Shown here: piece by piece, positions 27,614 through 34,869 of the stretch
Layout of the letters: each line of letters opens with the position of its first letter
How positions within the stretch are numbered: the stretch's first letter is position 1
IMG/VR virus record: IMGVR_UViG_3300029319_000122
Coordinates: 1-42,668 of that record
DNA: 42,668 nucleotides
Source of the DNA: a virus
Reading direction: 5' to 3' (one strand)
Position numbers and translations under genes: made by a program
The notes under the pieces: model-generated
The model's database searches: none
What the model saw: only the letters and a program-made list of their open reading frames with translations
Told to the model about the DNA's origin: nothing

Positions 27614-28452
27614 TGGCAAAACCAAGCACTAGACAAGGACTCATTGACTACTGTTTTCGAAAATTAGGTGCGCCAGTTTTAGAAGTAAATGTAGATGACG
27701 ATCAAGTAGATGATTTAGTTGATGATACTATTCAATATTTTCAAGAACGTCATTATGATGGTATTGAAAGGATGTATTTAAAATATAAAATAACTCAGGA
27801 TGATATCAATAGAGGGCAAGCATCGGGAACTTCTGGAGTTGGAATTGTAACCACAACTGGTATATCAACTAATACAGCAGGAACAGTTACAAGTAATTTT
27901 TATGAAACTTCAAACTTCTTATCAGTCCCAGATGCTGTTGTAGGAGTAAATCGTATATTTAAGTTTGATACGAGTTCTATTTCAGGTGGAATGTTTAGTA
28001 TTAAATATCAGTTATTTTTAAATGATCTTTATTATTTTAATTCAGTAAATCTTCTTCAATATGCGATGACTAAAAGATATCTTGAGGATATTGATTTTTT
28101 ACTCACAACTGATAAGCAAATAAGATTTAATAAGAGGCAAGATAGATTATATCTTGATATTGACTGGGGTGCACAGGATGTAGATACGTTTATTGTTATT
28201 GATTGTTATCGTGCTTTAGATCCTGATTCATTCACACAGATATATAATGATCCATTTGTAAAATTATACCTCACCACACTTATCAAAAGACAGTGGGGAC
28301 AAAATCTTATAAAGTTTCAGGGTGTTAAATTACCAGGTGGATTGGAATTAAATGGAAGACAAATATATGATGATGCTGAAAGAGAAATGGAAGTGATAAG
28401 AGAAAGAATTGCAAGAGAGTATGAGATGCCTCCTCTTGATTTCATTGGGTGA
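27613..28452 (+). CDS. 13: neck protein gp13
   Basis: This is gp13, the head-completion/neck protein that joins with gp14 to form the collar closing the packaged head. The opening RQGLIDYCFRKLGAPVLEVN, then VDDDQVDDLVDDTIQYFQER with HYDGIERMYLKY, is characteristic of the family. Length is 279 residues against 309 in T4. A Gly/Thr-rich loop near residues 68-100 (GTSGVGIVTTTGISTNTAGT) is low in complexity. It starts within the previous stop (TGATG) and precedes gp14 by 6 nt. Confidence 0.9.
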   Translation: MAKPSTRQGLIDYCFRKLGAPVLEVNVDDDQVDDLVDDTIQYFQERHYDGIERMYLKYKITQDDINRGQASGTSGVGIVTTTGISTNTAGTVTSNFYETSNFLSVPDAVVGVNRIFKFDTSSISGGMFSIKYQLFLNDLYYFNSVNLLQYAMTKRYLEDIDFLLTTDKQIRFNKRQDRLYLDIDWGAQDVDTFIVIDCYRALDPDSFTQIYNDPFVKLYLTTLIKRQWGQNLIKFQGVKLPGGLELNGRQIYDDAEREMEVIRERIAREYEMPPLDFIG

Positions 28453-28458
28453 TGACTA

Positions 28459-29889
28459 ATGGCACTAAATCCCTTTTTTCTACAAGGATCGCAAAGTGAG
28501 CAGAGACTTGTTCAAGATTTAATTAATGAACAATTAAAAATTTATGGTGTAGAGGTTATATATTTACCTCGTAGAATTGTAAATAAAGATAGTATTTTTA
28601 CAGAAATACAATCATCAAAATTTAGTGATAATTTTTCAATTGAAGCTTACGTCAATACATTTGACGGATATGGTGGAGCTGGTGATATAATGACTAAATT
28701 TGGAATGAGTTTAAAAGATGAATTAATTGTTACAATATCTAAAGAAAGATTTGAAGATTTTATTTCACCATTTTTACAAAGTTTACCTGAAAGTGAAATA
28801 GAAGTTGCAAGTAGACCTAGTGAGGGTGATTTAATTTATTTTCCTTTAGGTAAAAGAATTTTTGAGATTAAATTTGTTGAACACGAAAAACCATTTTATC
28901 AGTTAGGTAAAAATTATGTATACGAACTTAGATGTGAACTCTTCGAACTTGAAGATGAAATGGGTGGTTGGGATCAACTTAGCACATCAACAGAGGCAAT
29001 TGATGATGTTCTTGTAGATCAAGGATATATTACGTCACTTAAACTGATATCGGTTGGTTCAACAGCAACTTTAGGTGTTGCGACTGCGACTGGATATATT
29101 CGTAAAATATTCCTCAATGATGATGGATATGATTATACTAAAATTCCCACAGTTTCGATTGAACCTGCACCTGCAGGTGGGACAAACGCCACTGCCGTTG
29201 CAATAACATCATCTATCAGTGGATCAGATTCAGTAAGGGAAATATTATTGACAAATCCTGGTGCTGGATATACTGTAACTCCGAAAGTTACAATTGTGAG
29301 TGCTACATCAACGATTCTTGGTATTGGTTCCACATCTTATGGTGTCGGAGCTGCTGCGACAGCATTATTAGTTACAGATAATGCTGGTATTGGTACTGTA
29401 ACACTAACTTCACCTGGTAGTGGATATCCTACTGCACCAACATTATTCTTTACTACCCCTACTTCTGGAGTTGGAACTGCCACAGGTAGAGTTTTAGTAA
29501 GTGCTGCAAATACAGTTACTCAAGTTCTAATATCTGATGCAGGTATTGGTTACACTTCTGGAACAGGAATCGCAACAGTTTCTCCACCTCCAGTAATAAC
29601 TGGTATTGGAACTTTCCAATTTAATGAACTTGTTACTGGATCACGTTCAGGTGCACAAGGTAGAGTTAAATCATGGAATACTACTACAAATGAATTAAAA
29701 TTAGGCACTACTAACGGAACTTTTGTAGCAGGTGATGTAATTGTAGGAGCAGAATCCTCCGCAAGTTATACTGTTGATTTTATTGAGTCGGCAGAATTTG
29801 CTGATAAATATGATAAAGGTGAGGAAATCGAAACAGAAGCAGATGCAATTATTGATTTCTCAGAGAACAATCCATTTGGTACATTTTAA
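28459..29889 (+). CDS. 14: neck protein gp14 with a long beta-repeat extension
   Basis: Residues about 1-185 are a normal gp14 core: ALNPFFLQGSQSEQRLVQDL, then YGVEVIYLPRRIVNKDSIFT, and FELEDEMGGWDQL. gp14 works with gp13 at the head-tail junction. T4 gp14 has 256 residues; this one has 476. The excess, about 187-430, is made of G-S-G-Y units and one module around GSRSGAQGRVKSWN, before a short conserved-looking acidic tail (AIIDFSENNPFGTF). The extension probably decorates the collar (inference). The stop overlaps the gp15 start by one base. Confidence 0.9.
   Translation: MALNPFFLQGSQSEQRLVQDLINEQLKIYGVEVIYLPRRIVNKDSIFTEIQSSKFSDNFSIEAYVNTFDGYGGAGDIMTKFGMSLKDELIVTISKERFEDFISPFLQSLPESEIEVASRPSEGDLIYFPLGKRIFEIKFVEHEKPFYQLGKNYVYELRCELFELEDEMGGWDQLSTSTEAIDDVLVDQGYITSLKLISVGSTATLGVATATGYIRKIFLNDDGYDYTKIPTVSIEPAPAGGTNATAVAITSSISGSDSVREILLTNPGAGYTVTPKVTIVSATSTILGIGSTSYGVGAAATALLVTDNAGIGTVTLTSPGSGYPTAPTLFFTTPTSGVGTATGRVLVSAANTVTQVLISDAGIGYTSGTGIATVSPPPVITGIGTFQFNELVTGSRSGAQGRVKSWNTTTNELKLGTTNGTFVAGDVIVGAESSASYTVDFIESAEFADKYDKGEEIETEADAIIDFSENNPFGTF
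29098..29600 (+). repeat. G-S-G-Y repeat array in gp14
   Basis: Four related units are visible: IFLNDDGYDYTKIPTVSIEP, ILLTNPGAGYTVTPKVTIVS, VTLTSPGSGYPTAPTLFFTT and VLISDAGIGYTSGTGIATVS. Gly/Ala/Thr-rich strands separate them. This is the most regular example of the family in the window and gives its consensus. Confidence 0.8.
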
Positions 29890-30686
29890 TGTTAGGAACT
29901 TATTACTATCACGAAATAATTAGAAAGACAATTGTTTCTTTTGGAACATTATTTAATGCGATTAATATACGTCATGATGATTCTACAGGAAATACTTACA
30001 GTGAATTAAAAGTTCCATTAGCATATGGACCTTCACAAAAATTTCTTGCAAGACTCGAACAACAGGCAGATTTAAATAAACCAGTGGGTATCACTCTTCC
30101 CAGAATGTCATTTGAGATGAATAGTGTAAGTTATGATTCATCTCGTAAAACTGGAGTTACTCAAACATTTAAAGCGTCTGATGGGAATAATATAAAAAAA
30201 GTTTTCATGCCAGTTCCATATAATATTGGATTTGAATTAAATATACTTACTAAATTAAATGATGATGCTCTACAAATTATTGAACAGATATTACCATATT
30301 TTCAACCATCATTTAATCTTACAGTTGATTTAGTCAAATCAATTGGAGAAAAAAGAGATATACCAATCGTTTTGGACAGTATTAATTTTCAAGATGATTA
30401 TGAGGGTGACTTTTCTACAAGAAGAGCGTTAATATATACACTAGGATTTACAGCAAAGACATATCTCTTTGGTCCTGTCGCAGAATCTTCTGAGGGTCTC
30501 ATTAAGAAAGTTCAAGTTGATTATAGTGCAAATACTGACACTAAAAATGCAAAACGTGAAATGAGATATACAGTTACTCCAAATCCTGTTGATGCAGGTC
30601 CTGATGATGATTTCGGATTTAGTGAAACTACTTCTTTTTTCTCAGATTCTAAATCTTATAGTCCTACAAGACAAACTGATATCTAA
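29889..30686 (+). CDS. 15: tail completion/sheath stabiliser gp15
   Basis: gp15 caps the tail tube and sheath and provides the binding face for the head. The product starts MLGTYYYHEIIRKTIVSFGT, and the core QIIEQILPYFQPSFNLTVDL aligns with T4 gp15 (VEQILPYFQP). Further matches are the 'YEGDFSTRRALIYTLGF' segment and 'VAESSEGLIKKVQVDY'. Length is 265 residues against 272 in T4. Its start lies in the gp14 stop (TAATG), as does the gp16 start in its own stop, so gp14-gp15-gp16 look translationally coupled. Confidence 0.93.
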   Translation: MLGTYYYHEIIRKTIVSFGTLFNAINIRHDDSTGNTYSELKVPLAYGPSQKFLARLEQQADLNKPVGITLPRMSFEMNSVSYDSSRKTGVTQTFKASDGNNIKKVFMPVPYNIGFELNILTKLNDDALQIIEQILPYFQPSFNLTVDLVKSIGEKRDIPIVLDSINFQDDYEGDFSTRRALIYTLGFTAKTYLFGPVAESSEGLIKKVQVDYSANTDTKNAKREMRYTVTPNPVDAGPDDDFGFSETTSFFSDSKSYSPTRQTDI

Positions 30687-31138
30687 TGGATAATTATAAA
30701 TCTATTGATAAAGCTCTAAATATCAACTCTGAGGTTGTACCTACACCTGAAGATCTTGTTTCTAAAAAGGGTCAACTTAAAAAAGTTGAGGGACAGGATA
30801 TAGGAAAAGATTATGATTATACAAGAGGTAATTTATATTCATTAATCGAGAAAGGACAAGAAGCAATCAATGGTATTATGGAAGTTGCAGGTGAAACTGC
30901 AAGTCCAAGGGCATATGAAGTTGCAGGTCAATTAATAAAATCAGTGGCGGACACAACTGATAAGTTGATGGATTTACAGAAAAAAGTCAAAGAAGTTGAA
31001 GAAGATAGTAATAAAACTACAAATAATGTCACAAATAATGCCTTGTTTGTTGGTTCAACATCGGAGTTATCAAAAATGCTGAAACAAGGAATTCTAAATA
31101 ATAAAGAGGCATCGAATCCTAAGAATGAAAAAGTGTAA
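30686..31138 (+). CDS. 16: small terminase subunit gp16
   Basis: gp16 forms the ring that recognises viral DNA and regulates the gp17 motor. The core YDYTRGNLYSLIEKGQEAIN, then SPRAYEVAGQLIKSVADTTD and KLMDLQKKVKEVEED, matches the helical middle of T4-type small terminases and predicts a coiled coil. Length is 150 residues against 164 in T4. The Asn/Thr-rich tail (TTNNVTNNALFVGSTSELSK) is also typical. It overlaps the next gene by 14 nt, and that gene separates it from gp17, unlike the direct 16-17 neighbours of T4. Confidence 0.88.
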   Translation: MDNYKSIDKALNINSEVVPTPEDLVSKKGQLKKVEGQDIGKDYDYTRGNLYSLIEKGQEAINGIMEVAGETASPRAYEVAGQLIKSVADTTDKLMDLQKKVKEVEEDSNKTTNNVTNNALFVGSTSELSKMLKQGILNNKEASNPKNEKV

Positions 31139-32909
31139 ATCTGGATACTATTATTGCTATACTGATAAAAAGTGTAAACCAATTCCAAAAGGTTATCGCA
31201 TTGGTTTTGGTGGTTATCTACGTCAAGAAAAAGATGATGATACAAATGGTAAAAAGAATGGTAATGGAGGTAATGGCAATGGTGGCAATGGCAATGGCAA
31301 TGGTGGTAATGGGAACGGTGGATCTAATGGGGGTGGAAATGGAGGAGGAATGAGTGAAGGATCATTACATAAATGGTTTAAAGGTTCCAAATCCAAAGAT
31401 GGTAAAGGTGGTTGGGTTAACGTAGTCACAGGTGGAACCTGTGCAAGTGACGAACCTGGTGAAGGAACACCCAAATGCGTCTCTTCTGCAAAGAGAGCAA
31501 GTATGACGAAGGCAGAAAGATTATCTGCTGCACGTCGTAAGAAAAAAGCAGATCCTGGTCAACAATCAAAAACTGGTGCTGCAAAACCAACATATGTATC
31601 AACTGATAGTCCAAGGAAGAAAAAAATGAAGGAAGAAATTCAAATTACTGAGGCAGACAAAAAAGGTAAAGGTAGTGGTACAAAAGATGCTTGTTATCAC
31701 AAAGTAAAATCAAGATATTCTGTGTGGCCAAGTGCTTATGCATCAGGTGCTTTAGTTAAGTGTCGTAAAGTAGGTGCTGCAAACTGGGGTAATAGTAGTA
31801 AAAAAGAAGAGTTTGAACCAACTGGTATTTCATTCCAACAATTTACTGAAAAATGCTGGAAGGGATATGAAAAGAAAGGCATGAAGACGATGTTTGGTAA
31901 GAGGTATCCAAACTGCGTAAAAAAGGAGCAAGTTGAAAGGGATGAGTATGGTGATCCAATGGGTGGACCAAAGATATCAGATAAACAGAAAAAGAAAAAT
32001 TTAGCAAAGAACGAACCAGATAAGCAACATACTACAGATACCTCTGAAGGAATGGCATACGGAATCACTAGAGGATCAGGTAAACCATCAGGTCAAATGG
32101 CAGCATTTGGTAAACAGAAGAAAGAAAATCCTTATTCACTTAAGAATAAGGTAAAGATGGTAATTAAATCTGTCGCTGAAAAGGAAAGAGCAAAAGCAGG
32201 TGTGACAAAAGAAGATGTTATACCAGAGGCAAAGTATGAATCTGGTGCATCAACTTATGGTAAAGCAACAATCAGAAATAAAAGAAAGTTTGGAACACCT
32301 GGTGAAATGCCAGATATTATGACTGGAAAGAAGATTACAAAAGATGCAACAAGAGGTGAATTAATTGCTAAAAGAAGAGAGGAACACAAAGCAAAACGTG
32401 GTGTGAAAGAGGAAGTTGGTATTACCACTCATTCTATGATGATGAAAGATAAGGCAAAGAGAGAAGCAGAACTTCGTAAGAAAGAGCAGGATGCTGTCGC
32501 AAAGAAGATGAAGAAAGAGGAAACAGTCACTTTACAAGATGCGAACGGTAATGATTTTATAGAAGTTATTGATATTATCTCAGCAAAAAAAGTTCAATCT
32601 GATTGGAGAAGTGAACTCAGTGAAGATGATATGAAAGGTATGAGTGTTAAATCAGGGCATAAAAGACCTACAAAGAGTGGTGCTGGTATGACACAAAAGG
32701 GTGTTGAAGCATATCGTCGTCGAAATCCTGGTTCTAAATTAAAGACTGCAGTCACTACAGAACCATCTAAATTAAAAAAGGGTTCAAAGGATGCAAATCG
32801 TAGAAAAAGTTACTGTGCAAGAAGTGCAGGTCAAATGAAGAAGTTTCCAAAGGCAGCAAAAGATCCAAATAGTAGATTAAGACAAGCACGTCGTCGTTGG
32901 AACTGCTGA
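31125..32909 (+). CDS. basic DUF5872/DUF6321-like protein between terminase genes (594 aa)
   Basis: This Lys/Arg-rich protein starts with a four-cysteine cluster in MKKCKSGYYYCYTDKKCKPI, then a Gly/Asn repeat tract (residues about 43-75). A DUF5872-like segment follows, with GGWVNVVTGGTCASDEPGEG and TPKCVSSAKRAS. A second segment, DACYHKVKSRYSVWPSAYAS with GALVKCRKVGAANWG, and the C-terminus CARSAGQMKKFPKAAKDPNS with LRQARRRWNC are further Cys/Arg-rich blocks. The middle is charged and probably disordered. Family names are from memory. It overlaps gp16 by 14 nt and ends 6 nt before gp17, so a role with packaging or packaged DNA is plausible but unproven. It could be nucleic-acid binding. Confidence 0.75.
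   Translation: MKKCKSGYYYCYTDKKCKPIPKGYRIGFGGYLRQEKDDDTNGKKNGNGGNGNGGNGNGNGGNGNGGSNGGGNGGGMSEGSLHKWFKGSKSKDGKGGWVNVVTGGTCASDEPGEGTPKCVSSAKRASMTKAERLSAARRKKKADPGQQSKTGAAKPTYVSTDSPRKKKMKEEIQITEADKKGKGSGTKDACYHKVKSRYSVWPSAYASGALVKCRKVGAANWGNSSKKEEFEPTGISFQQFTEKCWKGYEKKGMKTMFGKRYPNCVKKEQVERDEYGDPMGGPKISDKQKKKNLAKNEPDKQHTTDTSEGMAYGITRGSGKPSGQMAAFGKQKKENPYSLKNKVKMVIKSVAEKERAKAGVTKEDVIPEAKYESGASTYGKATIRNKRKFGTPGEMPDIMTGKKITKDATRGELIAKRREEHKAKRGVKEEVGITTHSMMMKDKAKREAELRKKEQDAVAKKMKKEETVTLQDANGNDFIEVIDIISAKKVQSDWRSELSEDDMKGMSVKSGHKRPTKSGAGMTQKGVEAYRRRNPGSKLKTAVTTEPSKLKKGSKDANRRKSYCARSAGQMKKFPKAAKDPNSRLRQARRRWNC
31245..31350 (+). repeat. Gly/Asn-encoding low-complexity repeat
   Basis: An irregular run of GGN/AAY codons (ggtaatggcaatggtggc-like units) encodes roughly 30 residues of only Gly, Asn and one Ser. 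Such tracts change length easily by slippage. It separates the N-terminal cysteine block from the rest of the basic protein and probably acts as a flexible linker. Confidence 0.8.
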
Positions 32910-32915
32910 TAAGTT

Positions 32916-34562
32916 ATGGTTGATAATGTATATCTTGGTAATCCAAATTTAAAAAAAGCAAATACTCCTCATGAATTTACGGAGGAGCAGGTCATTGAAT
33001 TTATTAAATGTAAAAATGACCCAGTTTATTTTGCAAGAAATTATATTAAAATTGTTTCTCTTGATGAGGGACTTACCCAATTTCATCCATATGATTTTCA
33101 GGAAACTTTAATTAAAAGGTTTCATGAGAATCGTTTTAATATATGTAAGATGCCTCGACAGACTGGTAAATCTACCACATCTGTATCATATCTTTTACAT
33201 TATGCTGTTTTTAATGATAGTACAAACATTGGTATTCTTGCAAACAAAGCGGCAACTGCAAGAGATTTATTAGGTAGATTGCAAACTGCATATGAAAACT
33301 TACCTAAATGGATGCAACAGGGTATTATATCTTGGAATAAAGGATCACTGGAGTTAGAAAATGGATCAAAAATACTGGCAGCATCTACCTCTGCATCTGC
33401 AGTTCGAGGTATGTCTTTCAACGTTCTTTTTCTGGATGAATTTGCCTTTGTTCCTAATCATATTGCTGACTCGTTCTTTGCCTCTGTATATCCTACTATC
33501 ACTTCTGGTAAAAACACCAAAGTCATAATGGTCTCAACCCCTCACGGGATGAACCATTTTTATAGGTACTGGCATGATGCTGAGAGAGGTAGGAATGAAT
33601 ATGTTACAACAGATGTTCACTGGTCGGAGGTTCCTGGTAGAGATGATGTTTGGAAACAACAAACAATTGCAAACACATCGGAACAACAATTTAAAGTTGA
33701 GTTTGAGTGTGAGTTTCTTGGATCAGTCAATACTTTAATAAATCCTGCCGTATTAAAAAATATGGTATATGATTCACCTATTACAAAAAATGCAGGATTG
33801 GATATTTACGAAGAACCAATAAAAGAACATAATTATATTATTACAGTTGATGTGGCTCGTGGATTAGGAAATGATTACTCTGCATTTATAGTTTTTGATG
33901 TTACACAGTTTCCTTATAAAGTTGTAGGAAAATATCGAAATAATGAAGTCAAACCAATGTTGTTTCCAAATGTAATATTTGATGTTGCAAAGGCTTATAA
34001 TAACGCATACTTATTAGTTGAAGTTAATGATATTGGTGATCAGGTCGCAAGTATTCTTCAATTTGATCTTGAATATGAAAATCTACTTATGGCTTCAATG
34101 AGAGGTAGAGCAGGTCAGATTGTGGGACAAGGATTTTCAGGAAAGAAAACACAGTTGGGTGTTAGAACAACTGCAGCAGTTAAAAAATTAGGTTGTAGTA
34201 ATCTTAAAACTATGATTGAGGATAATAAATTATTAACTTGTGACTATGAAATTATATCCGAGTTAACCACATTTGCCCAAAAACACAATTCATTTGAAGC
34301 AGAAGAGGGATGTAATGATGATTTAGCAATGTGTTTAGTTATATTTGCATGGTTAGTTGCACAAGATTACTTTAAGGAAATGACGGATAATGACATCAGA
34401 AAAAGATTATATGAAGAACAAAGAAATCAAATTGAACAAGACATGGCACCTTTTGGTTTTATTAACGATGGTTTAGATGAAACAGTAACAGTTGATTCAA
34501 ATGGTGATAGGTGGTATGCTGATGAATATGGTGATCGATCATATATGTGGGATTATCAGTAG
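32916..34562 (+). CDS. 17: large terminase subunit gp17
   Basis: This is the DNA-packaging motor: an N-terminal ATPase and a C-terminal nuclease. The Walker A region is MPRQTGKSTT at residues 79-88 (Lys85), Walker B is LFLDEF at 171-176 (Asp174, Glu175), and the coupling motif STP is at 207-209. Nuclease carboxylates are visible at Asp312 in TVDVARG, Glu369 in LLVEVND and Asp468/469 in GCNDDL, matching the T4 triad in order. Length is 548 residues against 610 in T4. It begins 6 nt after the basic protein. Its TAG stop overlaps a GTG start (TAGTG) of the next small gene. Confidence 0.96.
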   Translation: MVDNVYLGNPNLKKANTPHEFTEEQVIEFIKCKNDPVYFARNYIKIVSLDEGLTQFHPYDFQETLIKRFHENRFNICKMPRQTGKSTTSVSYLLHYAVFNDSTNIGILANKAATARDLLGRLQTAYENLPKWMQQGIISWNKGSLELENGSKILAASTSASAVRGMSFNVLFLDEFAFVPNHIADSFFASVYPTITSGKNTKVIMVSTPHGMNHFYRYWHDAERGRNEYVTTDVHWSEVPGRDDVWKQQTIANTSEQQFKVEFECEFLGSVNTLINPAVLKNMVYDSPITKNAGLDIYEEPIKEHNYIITVDVARGLGNDYSAFIVFDVTQFPYKVVGKYRNNEVKPMLFPNVIFDVAKAYNNAYLLVEVNDIGDQVASILQFDLEYENLLMASMRGRAGQIVGQGFSGKKTQLGVRTTAAVKKLGCSNLKTMIEDNKLLTCDYEIISELTTFAQKHNSFEAEEGCNDDLAMCLVIFAWLVAQDYFKEMTDNDIRKRLYEEQRNQIEQDMAPFGFINDGLDETVTVDSNGDRWYADEYGDRSYMWDYQ

Positions 34563-34789
34563 TGGAATTTGATACACAAATAGAATTAGAACATTTATTA
34601 TTTTCAGAAAGAAAATGCAGAGTATGTGGTAAAGTCAAAAATTTAATTGAAGATTTCTATCTTACACGGAAACACAAGGGAACTACTCCGTCAGCATATT
34701 CATATGAATGTAAAATCTGCACGGTACAAAGAATTACAAAAAGAAGAAAAACAAGTTCTATAACACAAGATTTTTATCCTGACTGGTAG
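34562..34789 (+). CDS. small zinc-ribbon-like protein (75 aa)
   Basis: The product holds two CxxC pairs, CRVCGK and CKIC, 33 residues apart, with basic residues between and after them (LTRKHKGTTPSAYSYECKIC, TKRRK). This suggests a zinc ribbon or treble-clef fold that may bind nucleic acid; a remnant HNH/endonuclease-VII-type domain is an alternative. No ATG is suitable. GTG at 34562, overlapping the gp17 stop as TAGTG, is preferred, while GTG at 34547 would add five residues within gp17. Its place directly after gp17 hints at a packaging-linked role, but that is inference. It ends the transcription unit before the gp18 promoter. Confidence 0.7.
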   Translation: MEFDTQIELEHLLFSERKCRVCGKVKNLIEDFYLTRKHKGTTPSAYSYECKICTVQRITKRRKTSSITQDFYPDW

Positions 34790-34797
34790 TGTTCACG

Positions 34798-34827
34798 CAT
34801 TGTTTCCCCAATGTAAATACCCTTTTT
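34798..34827 (+). terminator. weak candidate terminator
   Basis: CATTG at 34798-34802 can pair with CAATG at 34809-34813 across a 6-nt loop. A run of five T follows at 34823-34827, nine bases later. The stem is only 5 bp and the T run is distant, so this is a weak call supported mainly by its place between two units. Confidence 0.2.
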
Positions 34828-34828
34828 C

Positions 34829-34835
34829 CTAAATA
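34829..34835 (+). promoter_or_regulatory. late promoter for gp18 (CTAAATA)
   Basis: CTAAATA is the variant of the T4-like late box reported for cyanophages. It lies 34 nt upstream of ATG 34870 in an 80-nt gap, the longest in the window. Predicted transcripts would start near 34841 and include the strong GAGGAG ribosome binding site. Confidence 0.6.
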
Positions 34836-34857
34836 TTTTTAGATAAATTTGAATTAC

Positions 34858-34863
34858 GAGGAG
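34858..34863 (+). promoter_or_regulatory. ribosome binding site of gp18
   Basis: GAGGAG stands 6 nt before ATG 34870. It is one of the few strong Shine-Dalgarno sequences in the window, fitting the high copy number of sheath protein. Confidence 0.75.
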
Positions 34864-34869
34864 TAAGGG

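Noticed and set aside
31245-31350. Short repeated DNA units considered as a CRISPR or tandem regulatory array
   Set aside because: There are no spacers; the repeats are in frame and simply encode a Gly/Asn linker.
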